From contig NC_012965.1 in NCBI RefSeq assembly GCF_000027005.1, positions 855,001 to 919,000 of the forward strand: 64,000 nt of DNA, given 5' to 3'. Position numbers and translations under genes: made by a program. Shown piece by piece: positions 29,875 to 40,425 of the stretch. Numbering within the stretch: position 1 is the stretch's first letter; every line of letters starts with the position of its first letter. This DNA comes from Komagataella phaffii GS115. Taxonomy: Eukaryota > Ascomycota > Pichiomycetes > Pichiales > Pichiaceae. The notes under the pieces were generated by a model. That model was not told the DNA's origin and made no database searches. It was given only the letters and a program-made list of their open reading frames with translations.

Positions 29875-31195
29875 ATGGAACAACCAATTGGTAAGTTTTA
29901 AGAACTTTTTTTGGGCCGCGTAGGCTCCAGAATGGGCCAATGGAAGTTTGTATTATTCACAGGGCAGAATCAATGCTCTTGTCGCAGTATTGCAACCCGT
30001 TGTCCACTTCTGTATCTCAAGAATTCAACCACTAACCGCATTTTAAGTTCTGGATCAAGGAACAGGATTCGTTAAGATCGGCCGTGGAGGTACCAACTTC
30101 CCGGACCACACGTTCCCTTCTATTGTTGGAAGACCTATACTGCGTGCTGAAGAAAGAACTGGGACTGTGGAAATTAAAGATATCATGTGTGGAGACGAAG
30201 CCAGTAGTGTTCGTAGTGCTCTGCAAATATCGTATCCCATGGAGAACGGAATCATCAAAAACTGGGAAGACATGGAACACCTCTGGGATTACGCCTTTTA
30301 TGAGCGTATGAAGATAGATACCACGGATCGTAAAGTCTTACTCACAGAACCCCCGATGAACCCGCTCAAGAATAGAGAAAAGATGTGTGATGTCATGTTT
30401 GAAAAATATCACTTCGGACACGTTTATGTGGCCATTCAGGCCGTTTTAGCGCTTTATGCTCAAGGATTATCATCAGGAGTTGTCGTTGATAGTGGAGACG
30501 GTGTCACTCATATTGTCCCTGTTTATGAATCTGTGGTTCTGAGCCACCTGACAAAGCGCCTTGACGTCGCCGGTAGAGATGTTACAAGAAATCTCATCAA
30601 CTTGCTTCTTAGAAGAGGCTATGCGTTTAACAGAACAGCTGATTTCGAAACAGTTCGTCAGATTAAGGAGAAACTATGTTACGTTTCATACGACTTGGAT
30701 TTTGACACCAAGCTGGCCAATGATACTACCACACTAGTCGAAAGCTATGAACTTCCAGATGGTAGAGTTATAAAATGTTCTTCAGAAAGATTTGAAGCTC
30801 CTGAATGTCTTTTCCAGCCTAACTTGGTTGATGTTGAGCAACCTGGTGTTGGCGAGTCCTTGTTTAACGTTATTCAATCTGCTGATGTGGATATTAGATC
30901 TACATTATTCAAGTCCATTGTTCTCTCAGGAGGATCTAGTATGTACCCAGGATTGCCATCCAGATTGGAAAAGGAACTGAAACAGCAATGGTTCCATAAG
31001 GTTCTCCGCGGCGATCCAACAAGATTGGAGAAATTCAAGGTTCGTATAGAAGACCCCCCCAGGAGGAAGCAAATGGTTTTCATTGGAGGTGCGGTTCTGG
31101 CCAACATCATGGCCGACAAAGACCACATGTGGATCAGTAGACAGGAGTGGGAAGAGCAAGGTCCTCGAGTTTTAGAGAAGCTTGGCTCAAGATAA
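29875..31195 (+). CDS. ARP2: Actin-related protein 2, Arp2/3 complex (spliced)
   Basis: Nucleates branched actin at endocytic patches as part of the Arp2/3 complex. Exon 1 is only 16 bases (29875-29890, MEQPI plus one base). A 157-base intron follows, and exon 2 (30048-31195) continues [15 protein letters not shown]. Joined, the protein has 387 residues (391 in S. cerevisiae). Actin-fold ATP motifs are intact: [42 protein letters not shown]. Near the C-terminus [34 protein letters not shown] is Arp2-specific. Confidence 0.96.
29891..30047 (+). other. ARP2 intron
   Basis: 157 bases; GTAAGT donor, CTAAC branch point at 30032-30036, TTTTAAG acceptor 11 bases further on. It is the longest intron in the window and sits after only 16 coding bases. 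Confidence 0.93.
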
Positions 31196-31268
31196 ATTGA
31201 TATGTAGTTGGTAGATATCTATACAAATGAAGTTGATTACGTTTTTCCCTTTCTGAATGAAGGAAGGT

Positions 31269-32993
31269 TCAGTTATTGCTCTGACAGACTTTGCTCCACA
31301 CCTCTTCGCACAAAGAGCTCATCACGTCTGGTGTGACATTCTGGTTTCTTGCGCCATACTTCAAGGCATGGTCTACTAAGTCACAAATGAACTCTCTGGA
31401 AACTGTCTTGGGGTTCAAAAAGTTGCTGTTAAGGGCTTCTTCACAGGTAATTCTTTTAGTAAGATCTCTTTCTAAGCATCCTTGCATTAATGATTTCAAA
31501 GCGGATGGTACTCTGACATCATCTAGCCCTTTTTCTGAATATTCAATTTGTACTTGAGGATTCATGATTGCCATTAATCGCTGATTCCCATTAAAGTGCG
31601 CATAAGGAGGTCTTCCGTAAACCATTTGATACAAGATACAGCCGCAAGACCATATGTCAGATCCCTTTCCAATTTTCCAAGTACTAGACTCGGGACCCAG
31701 GGATGCAACACCTTTGGAACTGCATTCTATAAGAGCCTCTGGAGCCATATAGTTGGGCGTTCCAATCTGAGAATCTCTATAAATATTGCATGTCACATCA
31801 TCCAAGGCATTTGCTATTCCAAAATCGATAATCTTCATCACACCACGAACAAACAAAAAGTTTGCAGGCTTGAGGTCACTATGTACAATACCCGATTGAT
31901 GCACTGCCTGCACACATTTAAATAGTTCTGAAGCATAAAACCGAACCGCGTTGAGATCTAAACTGTTTTGCGACGTCAACACATGTGCTAGGTCAATTTC
32001 TCCCAGTTCCATTACTAGGTGTATCGTTGTGTCAGAGAAATTGTAATCGATCAACTTAACAACTCTATCAGAGTTACTAAGTTTTTGTAACAGCTGGATT
32101 TCGCCTTTGAATCCTTTGATGGCATTGCTGTCGAACTGATCCAATGTGACTCGCTTTATAGCGTAGGCCTTATTATTTGCAAAAGACTTGACTTTGTAGA
32201 CCTTTGACGAACCTCCTCTACCAATCAATTCAAGCTTTTCATAATGTTTATTATTTATTTGAACAATGGGCTTTGATCGTTGTATGTTATCTTGTGGCGC
32301 TTGGGGTTGCACAGAGGTTTTGTTGGTTGTTGTTGCTGTGTTTAATTCTTGGCATCGTACATTGCTAGAAATTGGACGTAAAGGTTCTCTGGATGGAGTC
32401 TTCTGCGCCGGTGTATTTCTATCAAAGTATGGCGCTACATCTGGCAATTGAGCTTTTGTTGTAGTTAATGGAGGACTATGATTTTGCCTCTTCAGTTCGT
32501 TGAGGTACTTTGAGCGATGGGATTCAAGATCCTTTTGAATTTCCTGTAAGTTATCCGGGTCCAAATCTTTATCTTGCAACTTTTGGTCCAATTGCTGCCT
32601 CCTTTGCTGAGTCTTTGTACCCCTTTGCATAATATTTTCCAGTGAAAACTCATCGGTTAGTTTCTGCGACAGTCGCTTAGGAGCTCCTAAACCTATTCGA
32701 TTGTATTTTTTTGACAAACGAGAAGACCCTCTTCCCAATGACTCCATACATTGCTGTGACGGTGGCGTAATGGGAGCCCTGGTTTGTGTATGAGGTGTGA
32801 AATACTCGTTGGAGTATTTGTCAAATATGGAAGGGTCCTTGTACACTGAAGTTCTCTCCCGCCTAGGCTTCAAAGTTGGCTTGAAGCTGACATCATCCAA
32901 CATTGACATTGTGACCACATTAAGTTCTGGAGGCAAAATCTCCTCACTCCGATTTGAGTCAGGAGAGAGCCCTAGCCCAGAAAGTGACTTCAT
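31269..32993 (-). CDS. MPS1: Monopolar spindle 1 dual-specificity protein kinase
   Basis: Kinase of the spindle assembly checkpoint and of spindle pole body duplication. The N-terminal about 245 residues are low-complexity, basic and rich in Ser/Pro/Gln, with many possible phosphosites. The kinase domain spans about 251-540: glycine loop LIGRGGSSKVYKV, Lys280 in YAIKRV, catalytic loop HSDLKPANFL, IDFGIA (DFG), and activation loop around GTPNYMAPEAL. The GRGGSS loop and HSDLKPANF are typical of Mps1/TTK. 574 residues versus 764 in S. cerevisiae; the difference is in the N-terminus. An in-frame stop upstream of 32993 fixes the start. Confidence 0.94.
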   Translation of the reverse strand: MKSLSGLGLSPDSNRSEEILPPELNVVTMSMLDDVSFKPTLKPRRERTSVYKDPSIFDKYSNEYFTPHTQTRAPITPPSQQCMESLGRGSSRLSKKYNRIGLGAPKRLSQKLTDEFSLENIMQRGTKTQQRRQQLDQKLQDKDLDPDNLQEIQKDLESHRSKYLNELKRQNHSPPLTTTKAQLPDVAPYFDRNTPAQKTPSREPLRPISSNVRCQELNTATTTNKTSVQPQAPQDNIQRSKPIVQINNKHYEKLELIGRGGSSKVYKVKSFANNKAYAIKRVTLDQFDSNAIKGFKGEIQLLQKLSNSDRVVKLIDYNFSDTTIHLVMELGEIDLAHVLTSQNSLDLNAVRFYASELFKCVQAVHQSGIVHSDLKPANFLFVRGVMKIIDFGIANALDDVTCNIYRDSQIGTPNYMAPEALIECSSKGVASLGPESSTWKIGKGSDIWSCGCILYQMVYGRPPYAHFNGNQRLMAIMNPQVQIEYSEKGLDDVRVPSALKSLMQGCLERDLTKRITCEEALNSNFLNPKTVSREFICDLVDHALKYGARNQNVTPDVMSSLCEEVWSKVCQSNN

Positions 32994-33064
32994 TCGTTGT
33001 GTTATAGGAAAGTTAGGAGTTATGTTTACAAATAAAGGAACGCGGTTTTCCTAAGATGCTCTGG

Positions 33065-33073
33065 GTCACATGA
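33065..33073 (+). promoter_or_regulatory. Cbf1-type site (GTCACATGA)
   Basis: Exact match to RTCACRTGA, in the MPS1/ATP4 intergenic region. Confidence 0.4.
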
Positions 33074-33326
33074 TGAGGGTAATAATGTTTGGTTGTTTAT
33101 GTAATCTCATGGAAAACAGAACATGTGACCTAGGGGAATAATTCATAGAGTGAATGTGATTGTAACAGCGATTAGCCAGATGTCAGTCGTGGACAACAAG
33201 GTCCCCATTTGCAAACTACTGTCCAGTTTCACTGGGTACAAATCCTCTCTCCGCTTACTATGTCGCACAACCAATTTTTCAGCACCCTAGCCAACCACGT
33301 CTCCTCTCCTAATAGTACACCTAGCG

Positions 33327-33334
33327 ACCAATCA
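33327..33334 (-). promoter_or_regulatory. HAP complex CCAAT site upstream of ATP4
   Basis: ACCAATCA is the reverse of the HAP2/3/4/5 consensus TNATTGGT, about 96 bases before the ATP4 start. HAP sites are usual in respiratory genes. Confidence 0.45.
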
Positions 33335-33429
33335 CAGACATTCGCGCTTCTCCCTCGTCCCGTCGAAAAACCTCTCCTTGAATTCCTTTGACCAACAGGT
33401 GAACTCCAACAACATTCACACATATCCAA

Positions 33430-34128
33430 ATGTCTCTTGCCAGAGTTTCTTTCAGAGCTGCACGTCAATCGACTATCGGATTGCGAGCATTCCAACCATG
33501 TGCTGTCCGTCTGCAATCTTCTCAAGTTGAACCAAAGGCTAAGGCTAACTCCATCATCGACGCTCTTCCAGGTAACAACATTTTGTCCAAGACTGGAATC
33601 GTTGCCACATCTGTTGCTGGTGCCGTTTATGCCATCTCCAACGAACTGTATGTCGTCAATGAGGAGTCAATTCTGCTTTTGACTTTCGCCGGAACTGTAG
33701 GTGTCGTAGCCAAGGTCCTAGGCCCACTTTACAATGAATGGGCTTCCTCCACTATCCAGAACATCACCGACATTTTGAATAGCTCCAGAACTAAGCATGT
33801 TGAGGCTGTCAAGGGTAGAATCGACCAGGTTGGTAACTTGAAAGACATTGTCTCTACTACCAAGGCCCTTTTCGAGTTGTCCAAGGAGACTGCTCAATTA
33901 GAGGCCGAGGCTTTCGCATTGAAGCAACAAGTTGACATTGCTGCTGAGGCCAAATCTGTTTTGGACTCTTGGGTCAGATACGAATCACAGGTTAGACAAT
34001 TGGAGCAACAGCAGTTGGCTTCCTCTGTCATTTCTAAGGTCCAGGAGCAATTGAAGGACCCTAAGTTCCAACAGAAGGTCCTGCTACAGTCTCTTGAACA
34101 GGTTGAGCAGGTCTTTGCAAAGAAATAG
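33430..34128 (+). CDS. ATP4: Mitochondrial ATP synthase subunit b (peripheral stalk)
   Basis: Fo subunit 4/b of the F1Fo ATP synthase in the inner membrane. The N-terminus (MSLARVSFRAARQSTIGLRAF) is a typical presequence. Two hydrophobic segments follow (about 57-72 and 79-99, TGIVATSVAGAVYAI and ILLLTFAGTVGVVAKVLG). A long charged helix (about 105-232) then forms the stator stalk. 232 residues, close to the 244 of S. cerevisiae. Codon use is strongly biased (GTC, AAG, TCC, TTG), showing high expression. Confidence 0.94.
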   Translation: MSLARVSFRAARQSTIGLRAFQPCAVRLQSSQVEPKAKANSIIDALPGNNILSKTGIVATSVAGAVYAISNELYVVNEESILLLTFAGTVGVVAKVLGPLYNEWASSTIQNITDILNSSRTKHVEAVKGRIDQVGNLKDIVSTTKALFELSKETAQLEAEAFALKQQVDIAAEAKSVLDSWVRYESQVRQLEQQQLASSVISKVQEQLKDPKFQQKVLLQSLEQVEQVFAKK

Positions 34129-34188
34129 TAGAGAGCTGTAATATCAAAATTGAAATTGTTAGATGAAATGAAATATACATGATATTTT

Positions 34189-34497
34189 CTATGGAGTTTT
34201 AGGTTTCTGCGTTGATGCTATCGTACGTGGCACAAACTGGAGCGTTTCCTTGTACAAGTCTCTTCTTTCTTCTGGAGCTTCTATTGCTGTTGTTTTTCTC
34301 TTGTAGTATTTCGGTGGTGGTCCTTCAGGTAGTGGGATCTTTTCCGCCCTGGGATCCGAGGGATAGTCCTTAGGGTTTTTCAATGGATATGGTACATTCT
34401 TGAATCCTTTGGGTGCTTTTCCCGACGGGTTCCACTGTGGCTCGTAAAAGATGGATCTTCTACCCAGAGCGTTGGGGTCATCGGGTGGCGAAGACAT
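34189..34497 (-). CDS. Small proline-rich protein, unrecognised
   Basis: 102 residues, no membrane segment, rich in Pro, Lys and Arg. Notable pieces are [27 protein letters not shown] and [15 protein letters not shown], which look like conserved linear motifs in an otherwise disordered protein. I cannot name a family. It is tail to tail with ATP4 (60 bases apart) and divergent from ALA1. The coherent reading frame, sensible composition and separate promoter favour a real gene. Confidence 0.55.
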   Translation of the reverse strand: MSSPPDDPNALGRRSIFYEPQWNPSGKAPKGFKNVPYPLKNPKDYPSDPRAEKIPLPEGPPPKYYKRKTTAIEAPEERRDLYKETLQFVPRTIASTQKPKTP

Positions 34498-34582
34498 CTC
34501 AAAGTTGGTGCAAGTAGAACATAACTTGTTGCATTACATTTTCCCTTTTTCGTGCAGTAAAAGTATATGCTTCATGAACAAA

Positions 34583-34592
34583 GTCATGTGAC
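34583..34592. promoter_or_regulatory. Cbf1-type palindrome upstream of ALA1
   Basis: GTCATGTGAC; read on the minus strand it gives GTCACATGA, an exact RTCACRTGA match. It lies in the 198-base region shared by the divergent small gene and ALA1. Confidence 0.4.
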
Positions 34593-34695
34593 CTGGATTC
34601 TCGATTTTTTTTTTTGACTCTACGCCTGAAGGGTCTGTAAATCTTGGTAGCTCACCGCTTCCAATTCCCCATTACTCATTTTCTCCAACTGTTGG

Positions 34696-37641
34696 ATGCT
34701 AAAGTTCCCCCACAAAGGAATTTCATCAATCAAGAGTAAACCCCGAATTGGAATAATTGCAATGAGTACCCTAGCATCTAAGGAATGGACTGCCAACAAG
34801 GTGCGTTCCACGTTTTTCGATTTCTTTAAAAGCAAAGACCATACCTATGTCCCATCATCCTCTGTGATTCCATACGATGACCCCACCTTATTGTTTACAA
34901 ATGCCGGTATGAACCAGTATAAGCCCATTTTTTTGGGAACTGTTGACCCTTCGTCTGACTTTGCCACTTTGAAAAGAGCCACCAACTCTCAAAAGTGTAT
35001 CCGAGCTGGAGGGAAGCACAACGACCTGGAGGATGTTGGAAGAGATTCTTACCATCACACATTCTTCGAAATGCTTGGTAATTGGTCGTTTGGTGACTAT
35101 TTCAAGAAGGAAGCCATTGGGTACGGCTGGGAACTGTTAACTAAAGTCTATGGCTTAGAAAAGGAAAGACTTTACGTCAGTTACTTCGGCGGCGATGCAG
35201 GCCTCGGACTGGAACCTGATTTAGAAGCCAAAGAATACTGGAAGGCCCTAGGTGTCGCTGAAGATCACATTTTGCCTGGGTCTGTTGAAGACAACTTCTG
35301 GGAAATGGGTGACCAAGGCCCCTGTGGTCCATGTTCAGAGATACATTACGACAGAATCGGCGGAAGAAATGCAGCTTCTTTGGTGAACCAAGATGATCCT
35401 GATGTATTAGAAATTTGGAACATTGTGTTTATTCAGTTCAACCGTGAAGCAGACGGCTCCTTGAAGCCTCTCCCCTCTAAGCACATTGACACAGGTATGG
35501 GATTTGAGAGATTGGTTTCTATTCTTCAAAATGTAAGATCAAACTATGACACCGATGTTTTCGATCCTCTGTTCACGAAGATTCAAGAAATTACTGGTGT
35601 AAGGCCCTACTCTGGCCATTTTGGAAAGGAAGATATGGACGGTATTGACACTGCGTATCGTGTTTTGGCTGACCACGTTCGTACCCTGACCTTTTCCTTG
35701 GCCGATGGTGGTGTTCCAAACAATGAGGGTAGAGGCTACGTTTTGCGTCGTATTTTACGTCGTGGTGCTCGTTATGCTAGAAAATATATGAACTACCCAA
35801 TTGGAAAGTTCTTTTCTCAACTGGCTCCAGCTTTAATTGAACAAGTAAAAGAGACCTTCCCAGAAGTTGATAAGAACTTTGACACCATTGCTGAGATTTT
35901 AGATGAGGAAGAAGCTTCTTTTTCTAGAACATTAGACCGTGGTGAGAGATTGTTCGAACAGTATGCCATCATTGCATCCAAGACACCAGAACAAACATTG
36001 GCTGGAAGAGACGTATGGAGGTTGTATGACACATACGGATTTCCTGTTGATTTGACTAGATTGATGGCTGAAGAAACAGGTCTCAAGATTGATGACGAAG
36101 GCTTTGAGATTGCAAAAGAAGCTTCAAGAGAAGCATCTAAAGGTAACGGAAAGACCCAAGGCAAAGAATTGGTTAAACTTGACGTCCATGTTTTGGGCGA
36201 GCTGGAAAAAAATTCTGAAGTTCCAAAGACTGATGACTCTTACAAGTATGGAACCAAGAACATTGAGGCTTCTATCGTTGCCATTTACAACGGTAAGGAA
36301 CTGATTCAGTCGACTTCTGAAGTTGCCGACGACCAACAGTTAGGAATTCTACTCGACAAGACCCCCTTCTATGCTGAACAAGGTGGTCAGATATACGATA
36401 CGGGTAAGATTGTCATTGATGGCGTTGCTGAATTCAACGTTGAGAACGTACAATCCTATGCGGGCTATGTATTGCATACCGGTTATGTTGAAGAAGGTGT
36501 TCTATCAGTTTCTGACAAAATCATTGCTGGCTATGATGAACTGCGCCGCTGGCCCATCAAGAATAACCATACTGGTACACATATTTTGAATTTTGCTCTA
36601 AGAGACGTCTTAGGTGATGATGTTGAACAAAAGGGTTCCCTTGTTGCTCCAGAGAAGCTCCGTTTTGACTTTTCTCACAAAAAAGCTTTGACCCTTAGTG
36701 AATTGCAAAAAGTAGAAGACATCTCCAACGAAGTGATCAAGAAGAATGTACCAGTATTTGCCAGCGACGTCACGTTAGCCGTCGGTAAGGAGATCAATGG
36801 TCTGAGAGCTGTTTTTGGTGAAACGTATCCAGATCCGGTCCGTGTCGTCTCCATCGGAGTTCCAGTTGAAGAGCTGGTGAAGAATCCTTCGAACGCTGAA
36901 TGGCACAATGCTTCTATTGAGTTTTGTGGAGGTACACATGTAGCTAAGACTGGTGATATCAAGGACTTTGTTATCATTGAAGAGAGTGGTATTGCCAAAG
37001 GAATAAGGCGTATCGTTGCAGTCACCAGCACTGAGGCTCATACCGTGCAGCGCATTGCCAGGGAAAAGAATGATCAATTGGATGCCATTGCAAAGATGAG
37101 CTTTGGCGAGGCTAAGGAGAAGAAACTCAAAGAATTCAACGTTGCACTGGGTAAATTGCAAATTTCCGTTCTTGCCAAGAACGACCTAAAGACCAAGTTT
37201 ACCAACATTGAGAAGGTTGTCAAGGATGAGCTGAAGGTTAGACAAAAGGCTGAGAGCAAGAAAACTCTGGACACTGTTAAGGACTATTTCAATGAGCATG
37301 AAGACTCGCCCTTTTTTGTCGCTCACGTTCCAGTCTCCAGCAATGCCAAACTATTAACTGAAGCATTCAGTTATATCAAGAAAGAAATTCCAGATAAATC
37401 GTTGTATTTAATTGTCGGTAATGAATCTGAACCCAAGATTGCCCAAGGATGTTATGTCTCGGACAATGCTCTCTCGAAGGGGGTCGTTGCCTCTGAGGTA
37501 ACTAACGTTGCCTCGGAATTTATCGGAGGAAAAGCTGGTGGAAAAGGTAACATCTGTCAAGGAGTGGGAACCAACCCTGAAGGAATCAACAAGGCCATTG
37601 AAGCAGTAACGAAGATCTTAAAGGAGAAACTCAGCATCTAG
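34696..37641 (+). CDS. ALA1: Alanyl-tRNA synthetase, cytosolic and probably mitochondrial
   Basis: Charges tRNA-Ala. From the second ATG (34762, [10 protein letters not shown]…) the protein is 959 residues, the normal cytosolic length. The first in-frame ATG (34696) adds 22 residues rich in K, R, H and S without any acidic residue, as in a mitochondrial presequence. Class II motifs: [15 protein letters not shown], the tRNA/ATP region [36 protein letters not shown], and [17 protein letters not shown]. The editing and C-Ala region holds the zinc residues [13 protein letters not shown] and [12 protein letters not shown]. The last about 240 residues form the C-Ala domain, ending [18 protein letters not shown] single gene serves both compartments in S. 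cerevisiae as well. Confidence 0.96.
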   Translation: MLKFPHKGISSIKSKPRIGIIAMSTLASKEWTANKVRSTFFDFFKSKDHTYVPSSSVIPYDDPTLLFTNAGMNQYKPIFLGTVDPSSDFATLKRATNSQKCIRAGGKHNDLEDVGRDSYHHTFFEMLGNWSFGDYFKKEAIGYGWELLTKVYGLEKERLYVSYFGGDAGLGLEPDLEAKEYWKALGVAEDHILPGSVEDNFWEMGDQGPCGPCSEIHYDRIGGRNAASLVNQDDPDVLEIWNIVFIQFNREADGSLKPLPSKHIDTGMGFERLVSILQNVRSNYDTDVFDPLFTKIQEITGVRPYSGHFGKEDMDGIDTAYRVLADHVRTLTFSLADGGVPNNEGRGYVLRRILRRGARYARKYMNYPIGKFFSQLAPALIEQVKETFPEVDKNFDTIAEILDEEEASFSRTLDRGERLFEQYAIIASKTPEQTLAGRDVWRLYDTYGFPVDLTRLMAEETGLKIDDEGFEIAKEASREASKGNGKTQGKELVKLDVHVLGELEKNSEVPKTDDSYKYGTKNIEASIVAIYNGKELIQSTSEVADDQQLGILLDKTPFYAEQGGQIYDTGKIVIDGVAEFNVENVQSYAGYVLHTGYVEEGVLSVSDKIIAGYDELRRWPIKNNHTGTHILNFALRDVLGDDVEQKGSLVAPEKLRFDFSHKKALTLSELQKVEDISNEVIKKNVPVFASDVTLAVGKEINGLRAVFGETYPDPVRVVSIGVPVEELVKNPSNAEWHNASIEFCGGTHVAKTGDIKDFVIIEESGIAKGIRRIVAVTSTEAHTVQRIAREKNDQLDAIAKMSFGEAKEKKLKEFNVALGKLQISVLAKNDLKTKFTNIEKVVKDELKVRQKAESKKTLDTVKDYFNEHEDSPFFVAHVPVSSNAKLLTEAFSYIKKEIPDKSLYLIVGNESEPKIAQGCYVSDNALSKGVVASEVTNVASEFIGGKAGGKGNICQGVGTNPEGINKAIEAVTKILKEKLSI

Positions 37642-37905
37642 AGTTTAGACCTTGTATAGAAATGTTAGGTATTTATAATGTTGTTTCGGTTCTTTAACAT
37701 GAATGTATAATTTTTGTCGGCGCCATATAACTGGTGTAACCCGTTTACTTAGTGTTAAAAGAGATCAGAATTTGGTCAGATGAAAAAGACCAGAAGCTAT
37801 GTGGGGAAATTGATTATGTAATACATTTTTTCAATGGATTGAAGTTTCCAAAATGGATCGTTTACTTAAGCAAAGTCATAGTTATCCCTCTATATTTGGC
37901 TGGTA

Positions 37906-38973
37906 ATGGCGCCAAATACGATGAAACTCACTGCATCCAAGTCTTCCAAGTTGAGCCACAGATCTTTGATTGAATCTCAGCTAAAAAAGACAAAACTACA
38001 AAACCAAGGCTACATAGATAAGAAACAACCGGAATATTATTTGCCCTCGGAGCAAGCTATAGTCAACGAGATAAACCAGGAAAAGCTACTTAAAAAAGAA
38101 GAATTTGATAAGCAACAAAAGCTTCAAGTATTAAACTATGACTGCCGAATATTCGACAACCTGGATTTGGAATTGGAAGCGGACGGAGGGGTGGACGATT
38201 ATCTAGCTGAATACTACGGTTCCAAAAGGGAAGATCCCTTGATTACTGCTATAGACCAAATTCAATTAAGCCAATTTGATAACAACTATCCACCTATAGC
38301 CAAAGGAGGATTAACCAAGAAATCAAAACTGGAGATTGAGACCAAAAGAGAAGCGTATCCGAGATTGGTTCTGGTCAATCAATTATACTCAGTTTTTCCT
38401 TCCAATCCCACATTTGTAGACCAAGCAATTCAGAAACTGGTGGATACAGGTAAAATCAAGCAACTGAGAATCAACCATAAAGATTTTCACGATAATGTCG
38501 TTATTAAGAATGAAGATTATATGACCATAGTGGAGACGTTTAGTGATGATGGCAATGTCAGCAATTTTAGTAAATTCTTAACCGAAAACAGGTCCGCAAA
38601 TAATGTCACTTTGAAAGATTCCGAAAAGTATGGATTTCGGATCGATGACCTGATTTCGAAAGGTTTTTTGAACATTTCTACAGGGAAGTCAACTATAAAC
38701 ACGGAAAATTACTACCTTTCTGTACCAAATATCGGAGGGTTCTTGAAGCTAATTCAAGAGAGTAAGAAATTCGTTTTTAAAGTAATTGGCACTACTAAAT
38801 GGAAAGAAGCTTTAGAAAGCAAACTAGAAGAAAGATGGAACTACAAGAACCGAAAGTGGTACTACTTTAAAGGTTTAAATTTGAAATGGGTTTTGAGTTA
38901 CTGTGCCGGAGCAGGTACTCTGGAAGTGTTCAACACCCCTGTTGGGAAAGGCTGGAAGATTACTGGAAAATAG
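37906..38973 (+). CDS. STK19-like winged-helix protein
   Basis: 355 residues without kinase motifs. The middle and C-terminal parts resemble the STK19 family, once called a kinase but now regarded as a winged-helix DNA-binding protein that acts in human transcription-coupled repair. Matching pieces are YPRLVLVNQLYSVFPSNPTFVDQAIQKLVDTGKIKQLRI with EDYMTIV (first winged helix, about 146-213). The C-terminal block runs NYYLSVPNIGGFLKLIQESKKFV (about 265) to LKWVLSYCAGAGTLEVFNTPVGKGWKITGK. The N-terminal 130 residues are charged and variable. The assignment is by pattern recall and moderate. No close S. cerevisiae gene comes to mind. Confidence 0.6.
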   Translation: MAPNTMKLTASKSSKLSHRSLIESQLKKTKLQNQGYIDKKQPEYYLPSEQAIVNEINQEKLLKKEEFDKQQKLQVLNYDCRIFDNLDLELEADGGVDDYLAEYYGSKREDPLITAIDQIQLSQFDNNYPPIAKGGLTKKSKLEIETKREAYPRLVLVNQLYSVFPSNPTFVDQAIQKLVDTGKIKQLRINHKDFHDNVVIKNEDYMTIVETFSDDGNVSNFSKFLTENRSANNVTLKDSEKYGFRIDDLISKGFLNISTGKSTINTENYYLSVPNIGGFLKLIQESKKFVFKVIGTTKWKEALESKLEERWNYKNRKWYYFKGLNLKWVLSYCAGAGTLEVFNTPVGKGWKITGK

Positions 38974-38998
38974 AAACTAATAAAGATAACTCATCACA

Positions 38999-40111
38999 TT
39001 AACGAACTCTCTGCTGTTTCATCTGCTTCCTCTGCTTTTTTTCTTGTCGTTTCTTCTCTATCTTTCTCTGCTCTTCGGGGCTGAGTTTAGAAATTCTCTC
39101 TCTTTCCTTACGTTGTTCTTCGACTCGTTTACTCTCCAATTCTTCTTTTTGAACTTCGTCCAAAGCCTTTTTGATCTTCTGAATTTCAGCCTCTCTGGTC
39201 TTCTTTACTCGCTTAAGAGTCTCAGGTCTGAATTTGACGTTTTCTACAACATTGTCCACCAAACTCAAGAAAGAAGTTAGCAAATCCTGGTTAGCCTTCA
39301 ATTCAGAAGCAGTGGAGGGGAAATTGGTGAACAGAATTGCCTTCTTGGAAGAAGCGGCTTCTTCAAGAGTAGTAGGCTTGACGATGGATTGATCAGTGAA
39401 GGCGACGTATTTGAGCAAAGTAGGAGAGCTAGTAAGACCAGAATTTTCAGCATCATTGTACACCTCCTCGGTAATATCAGCAGTTTCGGACATGAACACA
39501 TATTCAGTTGGAAGTTTGGACGATTCAGAAGTCTTTGTCAGTGACAGAAAATAATTTTCAATACGAGCTTGGTTCATACCATCTTTGTTGACAATAGCCC
39601 AAATAAAGTCATCAATGTTGGATTCGGCCTCATCGTTGTACTTAACGATGATGTTGACGCTATCAATGGATTTCTCAATGGAGGAAATGAAGAAGGACAG
39701 GATAGTTTCTGTTACCAAGAGCAAAAGATTGTGTCTTGGCTTCAAAGTGAATCTTACAGTCAGAGATTCAATGTTCTTTCTACCAGTGGCGAAGTAAGTG
39801 TAATGCTCATTGTCGTCCTTGACAACTTTTTCCTTAACTGAACATCCTAAGGAAGCAAATTGTTTGTCCAATACTTCTTCAGCGGATGAAACCCATTTGC
39901 CCACAAGCCTTGCATTGTAGCTTGCGCCCAAGAAATGGGTCAAAAGATAGGCCAATGTGAACGAAACGGTGACCAATTCCAGCTTCCAATTGTAGGTAAT
40001 TAAACGCTGGAGCAAGCCCATTTCCTTCAGTTCTTCGTACGTGTGCTCATAGTATGGCTGAGAAACCTGTTGGGCAGAAGCCACGGCCAGTAAGGACAGA
40101 ATAGCAAGCAT
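38999..40111 (-). CDS. ER membrane protein of the CCDC47/YNR021W (DUF1682) family
   Basis: 370 residues. A signal peptide (MLAILSLLAVASA) is followed by a lumenal stretch, a membrane segment near residues 46-64 (LVTVSFTLAYLLTHFLGAS), and a cytosolic DUF1682 domain. The C-terminus (about 300-370) is a long basic coiled coil full of KK, RK and EE, ending QRVR. In animals CCDC47 belongs to the PAT complex that helps insert multi-pass proteins at the ribosome-translocon; its charged tail contacts the ribosome. The yeast homologue YNR021W is little studied, so the same role here is inference. Confidence 0.85.
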   Translation of the reverse strand: MLAILSLLAVASAQQVSQPYYEHTYEELKEMGLLQRLITYNWKLELVTVSFTLAYLLTHFLGASYNARLVGKWVSSAEEVLDKQFASLGCSVKEKVVKDDNEHYTYFATGRKNIESLTVRFTLKPRHNLLLLVTETILSFFISSIEKSIDSVNIIVKYNDEAESNIDDFIWAIVNKDGMNQARIENYFLSLTKTSESSKLPTEYVFMSETADITEEVYNDAENSGLTSSPTLLKYVAFTDQSIVKPTTLEEAASSKKAILFTNFPSTASELKANQDLLTSFLSLVDNVVENVKFRPETLKRVKKTREAEIQKIKKALDEVQKEELESKRVEEQRKERERISKLSPEEQRKIEKKRQEKKQRKQMKQQRVR

Positions 40112-40425
40112 TTGTTGGATTGGAATGTTAAGGGTCTAGAGAGAGGTGGAGATGAAGGCGATAGAACGTGCTCTGTCGAATGGTCGTGCTGAAAAATCAA
40201 AATCGCAAAATGAACTAAAGGCAGACAGAAGTTCAGCAGTGAACGCCGTACACTACGGTTGGAGATGACCGTTAACACATTGGAAACCTCACCAACAATT
40301 GAAGGCATGCATACATATTTTCCTCACTGAAAGGAATCTTTTCTTCCCATTATTTTTTCCTCCTGGGCTACGTTGATCTATTGTTCCACTGGTCACACCA
40401 GAACAGCTTAATTATCCTATATACA

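Larger units (their letters stand above)
32994..33429. other. Divergent promoter region MPS1/ATP4
   Basis: 436 bases. It contains a Cbf1-type GTCACATGA (33065-33073), a related ACATGTGAC (33121-33129), and a HAP-type ACCAATCA (33327-33334). No gene seen. Confidence 0.55.

Noticed and set aside
33209..33391. Short frame upstream of ATP4
   Set aside because: Lies in the promoter with the HAP site; no conserved features.
34620..34835. Antisense frame over the ALA1 start
   Set aside because: Starts and ends inside the ALA1 5' region, no family features; shadow.
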